This document shows, one piece after another, positions 15,830 through 22,666 of a stretch of DNA of 64,000 nt (its first letter is position 1; each line of letters begins with the position of its first letter). The stretch is from Viridibacillus arvi (GTDB taxonomy: Bacteria > Bacillota > Bacilli > Bacillales_A > Planococcaceae): positions 1-64,000 of the forward strand of contig NZ_LILB01000001.1 of NCBI RefSeq assembly GCF_001274945.1, read 5' to 3'. A program made the position numbers and the translations under genes. A model generated the notes under the pieces. It was given only the letters and a program-made list of their open reading frames with translations, was not told the origin of the DNA and did not search any database.

Positions 15830-16429
15830 TTAAACTTCACCTTTTAACTGCATCATTAGTGAGGATTGGATATGTAATAAATTAATAATTCGACGAGCCA
15901 TCTCGGAAGGGGATGCATCGTAGTCGTTACGAATCCATTCGAGAATAAAACCGCAAATGCCATAAGAGCGATATTGAATAAAATAGTCGTCATTAATTTC
16001 AAGATACTTGTCGCTGACAAATGACATTCGCTCTTGGAAGATGTATTGTAATTTGCCAAGTAATAATTCTCGAATATTCGGAATGCGATCTTCCATAACA
16101 ATTAAGTCATAATAATCGCGATTGTCGACGATATATTGAAATACATCTGTCCCATCTGGTCTCATAAGAGTTAAATCGAGCAATGGATTGTCGCGAGTTG
16201 GCTTACAAAACTCGTACTCAAAGTCAATCATTTCAAGATGGATTAAATCTTTTGCCAGCTCCTCCTTGCCGTCATAATGCACATAAAACGTTGTGCGATT
16301 ATAATTGGCTTCTTCTACAATATCCTTTACTTTTACTTGTGAATAACCTTTTTCTTTAACGAGTTTTTTAAACGTTTGACGCATTGTTTCTTTCGTTCTT
16401 TCAACACGTCGATCTTCTTTTTTTGTCAT
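15830..16429 (-). CDS. TetR-family regulator of the adjacent dehydrogenase operon
   Basis: About 199 residues from the ATG at 16429 (AAAGGAG 7-8 nt upstream; the longer frame to 16480 lacks an RBS). The N-terminal helix-turn-helix reads GYSQVKVKDIVEEANYNRTTFYVHY, typical of TetR with a short recognition helix; the rest is an all-helical ligand domain ending with a TetR_C-like segment (SYGICGFILEWIRNDY). It is divergent from the alcohol/aldehyde dehydrogenase pair. The 204-nt intergenic space contains AACAC-N6-GTGTT (16558-16573) as a weak operator candidate. Confidence 0.88.
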   Translation of the reverse strand: MTKKEDRRVERTKETMRQTFKKLVKEKGYSQVKVKDIVEEANYNRTTFYVHYDGKEELAKDLIHLEMIDFEYEFCKPTRDNPLLDLTLMRPDGTDVFQYIVDNRDYYDLIVMEDRIPNIRELLLGKLQYIFQERMSFVSDKYLEINDDYFIQYRSYGICGFILEWIRNDYDASPSEMARRIINLLHIQSSLMMQLKGEV

Positions 16430-16633
16430 ATACTTTCTCCTTTTTAGACATTTTAAAAAAACTGTTGAATAGATATACAAAAAAACTTTTGTGTTGAAAA
16501 CCTGTACATAAAAGATTTTTTGGTGATTGATAGAGATAGGTTATTAGTTATACACTCAACACGAGTCAGTGTTATGACTTTTCACGCTTAACATGAGAAT
16601 AACATACAACATAAAAAAAGTGAGGTTGAATAT

Positions 16634-17746
16634 ATGGAAATTCAAGCTATGGTAACAACAACTGAAAAAGACTTTGTAAAACAAACTTTATTATTAGACG
16701 ATCCAAGAGCAGATGAAGTGCTTGTGAAAATCGTCGCTTCTGGTGTATGTCACACAGATGCAACTGTATTAGATGGTACGCTTCCTGTACCGCGCCCAGC
16801 TGTATTAGGGCATGAAGGTTCAGGTATCGTTGTAAAAGTTGGATCGAATGTTTCAACTGTTCAAGAGGGAGACCACGTTGTACTAGGGTTCGCATATTGT
16901 GGACATTGTGATAACTGTTTGGATGGTAATGCAGGTGGATGTGAAGACATGATACCGTTAAACTTCTCTGGTCGGAATAAACATAATTTAACACCAATTC
17001 ACACACATGACCATCAAGATGTATCGCAATTTTTCGGACAATCATCGTTCGGTACGTATGCAACAGTTGATGAGAAAAACGTTGTCAAAGTTGATAAAGA
17101 TGCAGATTTACGTTACTTGGGCCCACTAGGTTGCGGTTTAATGACTGGTAGTGGTACTGTATTAAACTCTCTTGCACCGGCACCAGGTACAAGCCTTGTT
17201 GTATTCGGTACAGGCGCTGTAGGTTTAAGTGGTTTATTGGCTGCTAAAATTGCAGGTTGCGATCCAATTATTGCTGTTGATATTCACGATAGTCGACTTG
17301 AACTTGCAAAAGAATTAGGTGCAACACATGTTATCAACAGCATAAAAGAAAATCCAGTTGAAAAAATTAAGGAAATTACAGATGGAAAAGGCGCACATTA
17401 CTCATTCGAAACAACTGGTGTACCAGAAGTAACACTTGCTGCACTTCATTGCTTACGCGTAAAAGGTACTTGCGCAACGGTTGCAGTAGGTAAACGCGAC
17501 TTAACATTTAATGTAACAAACGATTTAATGTTAAATGCTTTAACTTTAAAAGGTGTAATCGAAGGGGATGCTGTACCACAATTATTTATCCCGAAACTGG
17601 TTAAATTCTTTAAAAATGGTCACTTCCCAATGGATAAACTAGTTAAATTCTATGATTTAGAACAAGTAGAGCAAGCATTTGAAGATTCTAAAAATGGCTC
17701 TACAATTAAACCAATTTTAATTTTAGATAAAGAATATAAAGCTTAA
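16634..17746 (+). CDS. Zinc-dependent (aryl-)alcohol dehydrogenase
   Basis: 370 residues, class III/aryl-alcohol-type medium-chain dehydrogenase. Catalytic zinc ligands are C39 and H60-E61 (LGHEGSG); the structural zinc is held by C89, C92, C95 and C103 (YCGHCDNC...C). The cofactor fold has GTGAVGLSGLLAA and an acidic end (AVDIHDSRLELA), predicting NAD. Similar enzymes oxidise benzyl and related alcohols to aldehydes; an aldehyde dehydrogenase 19 nt downstream would finish the oxidation to an acid. The pair is probably derepressed by its aldehyde or alcohol through the divergent TetR protein. Substrate assignment is inference. Confidence 0.9.
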   Translation: MEIQAMVTTTEKDFVKQTLLLDDPRADEVLVKIVASGVCHTDATVLDGTLPVPRPAVLGHEGSGIVVKVGSNVSTVQEGDHVVLGFAYCGHCDNCLDGNAGGCEDMIPLNFSGRNKHNLTPIHTHDHQDVSQFFGQSSFGTYATVDEKNVVKVDKDADLRYLGPLGCGLMTGSGTVLNSLAPAPGTSLVVFGTGAVGLSGLLAAKIAGCDPIIAVDIHDSRLELAKELGATHVINSIKENPVEKIKEITDGKGAHYSFETTGVPEVTLAALHCLRVKGTCATVAVGKRDLTFNVTNDLMLNALTLKGVIEGDAVPQLFIPKLVKFFKNGHFPMDKLVKFYDLEQVEQAFEDSKNGSTIKPILILDKEYKA

Positions 17747-17765
17747 TTAGTGAGGAGCGATTGGC

Positions 17766-19220
17766 ATGTTCAATTATAAAGAACTAACAAAAAGCTATAT
17801 TAACGGCAAATGGGTTAGAGGCGAGAGCGAAAAACAATATACGTTAACAAACCCATATGACGACTCAGAACTATCAACATTCCCAATTGCTTCAAAAGAG
17901 CAAGTTCAATACACGTATGAAGTAGCAGATAAAGCTTATATTGCATGGGCAAAAGATGCTGTAAAACGTCGCGAAGTACTAGAAAAAGTACTTGCCTTCT
18001 TCACAGATAACGAAGAAGAAATCGTTCGAGTACTGGCTGAAGAATCTGGCTCAACATACGTTAAAGGGAAAGTGGAAGTGGGCTTAACAATTGCCTGCAT
18101 TCAAGAAGCGTTCAAGTATGTTGATTCATTAGGCGGGCGTGAATTACCAGAAGTATTGCCTGGTAAAGTCAACAAAGCTTATCGCAAACCATTAGGTGTT
18201 ATTTCATCCATTTCACCATTCAATTTCTCACTTTATTTATCAATGCGTACTATTGTACCTGCGCTTATGCTTGGTAATAGTGTTGTGCATAAAGGCGACA
18301 TTCAAACAGCTTTAACAGGTGGTACAATCATAGCAAAAGCGTTTGATGAAGCGGGCATTCCTGCTGGAGTATTTAACGTTATCTTAACAAAATCATATGA
18401 GATTGGCGATTTAATGATTGAACATCCAACTGTTAAATTAATTAGCTTTACAGGGTCTACACCAATGGGTTGTCATATCGGTCAAGTAGCTGGCGGTCTA
18501 TTAAAACGCGTTGCATTAGAGCTTGGCGGTAATGCACCGTTTGTCGTGTTAAAAGACGCGGATGTTGATCAAGCAGTAAAAGCAGCAATCTTCGGAAAAT
18601 TTTTACACCAAGGTCAAATTTGTATGATGATTAATCGTATTATCGTTCACGAATCACTGTACGATAAATTCGTAGAAAAATTTATCGTACATGCAAAAGG
18701 TTTACCATATGGAGACCCAAGTGATAAGTCAGTAGTAATCGGTCCGCTAATCAACCATTCACAACTTGAAAATGCATTGGGCTTTATTGAAGAAGCGAAA
18801 AAAGATGGCATTGAAGTACTATTAGAAGGCGAACGCGTCGGTAACATTTTAACACCAACAATCTTCGGGAACGTATCTCCTAATAGTAAGCTTGCACATA
18901 CAGAACTGTTTTCACCAATTGCTTCTATTATTAAAGTATCTTCTGATGAAGAAGCAATTGAAGCTGCAAACAATACAGAATTTGGCCTAAGTTCTGCTAT
19001 CTTCACATCAGACTTAGTAAAAGGTGAAGAGTTAGCTGCAGGTCTCGAATTCGGCATGACTCATGTCAACGATCAAACGGTAAATGCTATTGAAAGTTCA
19101 CCATTTGGTGGTGTGAAAAACTCAGGTATGGGTCGCTTCGGTAATCCATGGGTAGTAGAAGAATTTACAGAAACAAAGTGGGTATCTGTACAAACAATAG
19201 ATCGTGAATTTCCATTTTAA
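17766..19220 (+). CDS. Aldehyde dehydrogenase (benzaldehyde/vanillin-type)
   Basis: 484 residues, NAD(P)-dependent ALDH fold. SISPFNFSL is the conserved pre-cofactor segment, FTGSTPMG the Rossmann glycine motif, E252 in LELGGNAP the general base and C286 in QGQICM the nucleophile. Length and motifs resemble the benzaldehyde/vanillin dehydrogenase group (B. subtilis YfmT-like). The cofactor-contact segment reads VVHKGD where VVLKPS is usual, as in that group. GAGGAG lies before the ATG. It completes an alcohol-to-acid oxidation operon with the upstream dehydrogenase. Confidence 0.9.
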   Translation: MFNYKELTKSYINGKWVRGESEKQYTLTNPYDDSELSTFPIASKEQVQYTYEVADKAYIAWAKDAVKRREVLEKVLAFFTDNEEEIVRVLAEESGSTYVKGKVEVGLTIACIQEAFKYVDSLGGRELPEVLPGKVNKAYRKPLGVISSISPFNFSLYLSMRTIVPALMLGNSVVHKGDIQTALTGGTIIAKAFDEAGIPAGVFNVILTKSYEIGDLMIEHPTVKLISFTGSTPMGCHIGQVAGGLLKRVALELGGNAPFVVLKDADVDQAVKAAIFGKFLHQGQICMMINRIIVHESLYDKFVEKFIVHAKGLPYGDPSDKSVVIGPLINHSQLENALGFIEEAKKDGIEVLLEGERVGNILTPTIFGNVSPNSKLAHTELFSPIASIIKVSSDEEAIEAANNTEFGLSSAIFTSDLVKGEELAAGLEFGMTHVNDQTVNAIESSPFGGVKNSGMGRFGNPWVVEEFTETKWVSVQTIDREFPF

Positions 19221-19375
19221 GATTAGCTAGCTGAAAAGTGATTCGATCACGTCATTAATTCGTAAGATGATCTGAAAGCTTTAAATCATAATATGAAACA
19301 TCTATCTAAAGTTAAGATTTATAAAAAGCATTAGATGTTTCAAAATGATTGTATGAATCAAAAAAGAATTAGATA

Positions 19376-19416
19376 AAAAAAACAAGAATGTTGTTAAATC
19401 AACATTCTTGTTTTTA
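19376..19416. terminator. Bidirectional terminator
   Basis: AAAAACAAGAATGTTG pairs perfectly with CAACATTCTTGTTTTT around TTAAAT, between the ALDH gene (+) and yidC (-). Confidence 0.95.
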
Positions 19417-19446
19417 ATGTTACTTTGAATACGATTAAATATTCCA

Positions 19447-20220
19447 TCAGTTTTTTTGTTGTACAAGTATTTCAATTTTAATGAAATTCCTTGCAATGTA
19501 TTGCTGAATGATAAGAAATAATGCGCCAATCGTCCAGTAAAGTGGCAATACTGCTGGGCTGCTGAAGCTAAATACGGTAATCATAATAGGGGAGAGTAAA
19601 CCCATAAAACGCATTTGTTTTTGTTGTGTTTCATTCATATCTCTAATTGATAATTTAAACTGAATATAATAAAGTAAGCCTGCTATAAGTGTCATTACAA
19701 TATCTGGAGTCCCTAAGTTAAACCAAAGAAAGCTCTGTGAGGAAAGAGTTTGATCTCCTCTAATGGCATAATATAACGCCATTAATATTGGAGTCTGAAT
19801 TAATAATGGTAAGCAGCCAATATTCAGAGGATTGACATTATGCTTCTTATATAATCCAAATATCTCTTGCTGAAGTTGTGCTTTTTCTTCAGCATTGTTA
19901 GTGTTTTTAATTTTATTTTGTAAAGCATCCATTTCAGGTTTTAAATTATGCATCTTTTGTTGCATTATTTTTTGACTTTTATAATTTTTGAGCATTAAAG
20001 GTAAGAGCAAAAAACGAATGATCATGGTAATAGCAATGATGGCAAGTCCATAGCTACCACCAAAGTGTTTTGCAAAAAAATGAATAATATTAATGAATGG
20101 TGCAACAAAATGGTCATGCATAAATTCAGAGTTGCTAGTTCCGCTATTACCTTCAGAACAGCCTGTTAAAACTATTAATGTTAATAAAACAAAATATAAA
20201 CGCCAAAACTTAATTTTCAA
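19447..20220 (-). CDS. yidC: YidC/OxaA-type membrane insertase (YidC2)
   Basis: 257 residues: a lipoprotein signal with lipobox LTGC (Cys21), then the 60KD_IMP insertase core with about five helices. The conserved Arg of the hydrophilic groove lies in AITMIIRFLLLPLMLKNYKS; a charged cytoplasmic coiled hairpin follows (KMHNLKPEMDALQNKIKNTN), then GCLPLLIQTPILMALYYAI. It inserts membrane proteins alone or with SecYEG. The start is TTG 20220, 7 nt after AAAAGGAGG; that Shine-Dalgarno is one arm of a perfect hairpin whose other arm overlaps the end of the upstream leader ORF. Bacilli usually have two YidC proteins, the second being induced when the first fails; this arrangement marks it as that backup copy. 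Confidence 0.95.
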   Translation of the reverse strand: MKIKFWRLYFVLLTLIVLTGCSEGNSGTSNSEFMHDHFVAPFINIIHFFAKHFGGSYGLAIIAITMIIRFLLLPLMLKNYKSQKIMQQKMHNLKPEMDALQNKIKNTNNAEEKAQLQQEIFGLYKKHNVNPLNIGCLPLLIQTPILMALYYAIRGDQTLSSQSFLWFNLGTPDIVMTLIAGLLYYIQFKLSIRDMNETQQKQMRFMGLLSPIMITVFSFSSPAVLPLYWTIGALFLIIQQYIARNFIKIEILVQQKN

Positions 20221-20226
20221 TTATAG

Positions 20227-20265
20227 TCCTCCTTTTGATTTACAAAATGCTTATAAATCAAAAGG
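20227..20265 (-). promoter_or_regulatory. Stem-loop masking the yidC ribosome-binding site
   Basis: On the minus strand CCTTTTGATTT (20265-20255) is perfectly complementary to AAATCAAAAGG (20241-20231), loop 13 nt. The 3' arm supplies most of the yidC Shine-Dalgarno (AAAAGGAGG), and the 5' arm contains the last codons and TGA of the leader ORF. A ribosome paused near the leader stop would open the stem and expose the site. Confidence 0.9.
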
Positions 20266-20536
20266 CATGTTCTTCTGTATTATCTTGATCCGTACAAATA
20301 CATTTAACTAGCCAATGTAAGATTGGAGGGAGCCATTTAACAATGACTTGTGAAGTATTAGATTTCATGTCCAGTACTAAATCGTCGGTACTTTGATGCC
20401 AAGAACAATTATCGTCTAAATGTATATAGAGCAGCATAGAACTAACAAGTATAGGAATAATTAAATACATAAAATCTATGTAATTCATAAAATACATCCA
20501 ATCACTTATCAGACCGATTAGTATCTCCATCTCCAC
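20258..20536 (-). CDS. MifM-like regulatory nascent-chain leader of yidC
   Basis: 92 residues from GTG 20536 (GGGAGGG 6 nt upstream), or 90 from ATG 20530. One membrane helix (about residues 19-38, IDFMYLIIPILVSSMLLYI) is followed by a cytoplasmic tail ending VKWLPPILHWLVKCICT then DQDNTEEHAF. In B. subtilis, MifM (95 residues, one N-terminal helix) arrests the ribosome near its C terminus unless SpoIIIJ/YidC1 pulls on it, and the arrest unmasks yidC2. As I recall, its key residues are R69, I70, W73, I74, M80, N81 and an acidic run from 86. Counting from ATG 20530 this protein has P69, I70, W73, L74, T80, D81, E86 and E87: the spacing holds, the identity only partly. Arrest itself is inference. 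Confidence 0.75.
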   Translation of the reverse strand: MEMEILIGLISDWMYFMNYIDFMYLIIPILVSSMLLYIHLDDNCSWHQSTDDLVLDMKSNTSQVIVKWLPPILHWLVKCICTDQDNTEEHAF

Positions 20537-20822
20537 ATGTATCCCTCCCTCGTAGTATTGTTTGGTTAATTGTTTAACGAATTCACCATTTTATATTATT
20601 ATAGATAGATTGTGCATATTCTAATGAAATAATATACTTTATCAACTGAAAAATCTAGTAAATGCCATTGTTAATCTGTTATCTAAATTAAGATTTATTC
20701 AAATACTTACTACATTGAGAAAATTGATCAAGGTAATAATAAATTGGTAAATTGATTTCAGTTTAGTTCTTCTAGTTTAATTTAATAAGGAATTAAGATA
20801 CAGTTATATAGAGGTGATAGCG
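20537..20822. other. Divergent intergenic space
   Basis: AT-rich, about 290 bp, holding the promoters for the leader-yidC unit (a minus-strand TATAAT at 20603-20598 is a -10 candidate) and for the DUF523 gene. No further frame or hairpin of note. Confidence 0.5.
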
Positions 20823-21291
20823 ATGATAGTAGTAAGTTCATGTTTGGCAGGATTAAATGTAAGATATAACGGTACACACAGTTTAGATCATAAAATTCAT
20901 AAACTAATAGAAAATAAAAAGGCTGTTACTGTATGTCCTGAACTGTTAGGTGGTTTCTTAACACCAAGAGAACCTGCGGAAATAATAGGTGGCAATGGGG
21001 AAGATGTACTGGAGGGCTAAAGTAATTGAAAAATCAGGTAGAGATGTTACGGAATTATACATAAAAGGTGCTGTTGCTACACTTAAAAAGGTGCAGGAGC
21101 TAAATGCAACTATGATTGTCCTCAAAGAATACAGCCCATCATGTGGTAGTTCAATGATTTATAATGGACAATTTGAAAATGAAAAAATTGTCGGAAACGG
21201 TGTTACGACTGCTTTACTAAAAAGAAATGGATTACAAGTTATTTCAGAAGAACAGTTTTCTAAAGTTAAACTTGAAGGAATTACTAGCTAA
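20823..21291 (+). pseudogene. DUF523 (YbbK-like) gene broken by one frameshift
   Basis: Two frames join into one DUF523 protein of about 155 residues. The first gives MIVVSSCLAGLNVRYNGT, VTVCPELLGGFLTPREPAE and GGNGEDVLEG; the second continues KVIEKSGRDVTELYIKGA, LKEYSPSCGSSMIYNG and NGVTTALLKRNGL. Deleting one base near 21017-21018 (the C or T before AAAGTA) restores the frame. The cysteine sites (SSCLAG, VCPE, SPSCGS) are intact. GAGGTG lies 6 nt before ATG 20823. The clean sequence on both sides implies a recent mutation or a sequencing error. DUF523 is of uncertain function; thiouracil-desulfurase-like roles have been discussed for related proteins. Confidence 0.85.
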
Positions 21292-21329
21292 CATAAATTA
21301 AGAAGTCATTTGATAAGTAGGAGAAAATA

Positions 21330-22514
21330 ATGAAGAATCTAGAACAGGTTTGGGACAAAAGATTCCAACAATATTTGAAAGAACTTTTTAAATACCTACG
21401 ATTTGTCTTTGCTACAAGTTATATAGCTGTAATTATTGCTGGAAGCTTTGCTGTTGCTTATTATATGAAATGGTTACAGGTGGTTCCGTATGATTTCCCT
21501 TCTGAGTGGCTAGTATCTACTATTTGTGGGGTATTGTTGTCATTTAGTAGTCCGGTAACATTAATTCGTGAACCTGACCAGGTCTATTTTTTACAACTAG
21601 AGTCTAGAATGGATAGCTACTTTAGAAAAGCGTTGAAATGGACATACTGGTCGCAAATTTTCGCTGTACTAGTCATATATTGTGCTGCAATTCCTCTTTT
21701 ACTTAAAGTAGAAAGTCCATCCTTATGGAAAATCTTATTGGGATTATGTGCAGTATTAATTTTAAAATATATTAATGTTCAAATTGAGTTTTCAAATCAC
21801 CGAAAGAAGCAGGGGAGACATCGCTTTATTGATCGCTTACTTCGGATGTCTATTTCAATTATTATCTTGAAGTTGGCAATCGAGGGAGAAATCATTTTCT
21901 TCTTCATTTTTATTGTCATATTCGTAGTATATGAGATACAGGATAGAAAGGAAGCTATATTAGAACCTATTCCGTTTGACTATTTTTCAAAAATCGAAAG
22001 TGCTAGAATGGCTCGATTTTATCGATTTGTGAGTTATTTTACAGATGTACCTTTTTTAAAAGAAAATATTAGTCGAAGAGCATGGCTCGATTTTGCGACT
22101 AAGCTTATACGTTACGATCAAAAAAATTCTTCTCTTTATTTAATAGTTCGTACTTTTATGAGAACAGATGAGTCCGTTTATTTATGGTTAAGGTTAACGA
22201 TTATTTCAGCTTTTATAGCAGCCTTTGTAAACGTACCTTTTGTTGTATGGGTGATTGTAAGTGCCTTGTCATTTGCAACGATATATCAAATTAAACATAT
22301 GTTCATTTCACCGAGGGGTGTTAGAATGAATGCTTTTTATCCGATCCCAGATAGTAATCAACAAATAGCCGTCAACAAGCTATTGCGTGCATTGATGCTC
22401 TTACAAGGTAGTATTGTTTTGTTAAGCAGCTCTGTACAATCAGCTTCATTAATAATTTTCATTCTTATAATTATTATTGGGGAAATGACAATTCGCTTTA
22501 CTGGAACGAAATAA
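21330..22514 (+). CDS. EcsB-family ABC transporter permease (orphan)
   Basis: 394 residues with about eight membrane helices in pairs. The N-terminal cytoplasmic segment (WDKRFQQYLKELFKYLRFVF), DFPSEWLVSTICGVLLS and the REPDQVYFLQLESRMDSYF loop match the EcsB pattern; the C-terminal half has IKHMFISPRGVRMNAFYPI. EcsB normally works with the ATPase EcsA, encoded just before it, and affects peptide processing, secretion and biofilm. No ATPase gene adjoins here, so this copy must use a distant ATPase or is a relic paralogue. AGTAGGAG precedes the ATG. A terminator follows. Confidence 0.85.
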   Translation: MKNLEQVWDKRFQQYLKELFKYLRFVFATSYIAVIIAGSFAVAYYMKWLQVVPYDFPSEWLVSTICGVLLSFSSPVTLIREPDQVYFLQLESRMDSYFRKALKWTYWSQIFAVLVIYCAAIPLLLKVESPSLWKILLGLCAVLILKYINVQIEFSNHRKKQGRHRFIDRLLRMSISIIILKLAIEGEIIFFFIFIVIFVVYEIQDRKEAILEPIPFDYFSKIESARMARFYRFVSYFTDVPFLKENISRRAWLDFATKLIRYDQKNSSLYLIVRTFMRTDESVYLWLRLTIISAFIAAFVNVPFVVWVIVSALSFATIYQIKHMFISPRGVRMNAFYPIPDSNQQIAVNKLLRALMLLQGSIVLLSSSVQSASLIIFILIIIIGEMTIRFTGTK

Positions 22515-22562
22515 CCCTGTAAACCATAAGTAATAATCTTAGTCGAGTAAATAAGTATGCAT

Positions 22563-22602
22563 AAAAAGAGGTCAATTCAATTCTAAGAATTGATCTCTTT
22601 TT
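22563..22602. terminator. Bidirectional terminator
   Basis: AAAAAGAGGTCAATTC pairs with GAATTGATCTCTTTTT (one mismatch) around 8 nt. Confidence 0.9.
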
Positions 22603-22666
22603 CTATTTTGTACTTCGTAAGATTATTATTCTGTAATTGTATAGGGTTATCATAAAACTAGGTAAT

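Noticed and set aside
16558-16573. AACAC-N6-GTGTT as the TetR operator of the dehydrogenase operon
   Set aside because: Only 5-bp arms in AT-rich DNA; too weak to list as a feature of its own.
20322-20333. Pro-Pro in WLPPIL as a RAPP-type arrest motif
   Set aside because: It lies about 20 codons before the hairpin arm, too far for a ribosome paused there to open the stem, and the Arg-Ala is absent; pausing near the acidic C terminus fits the layout better.
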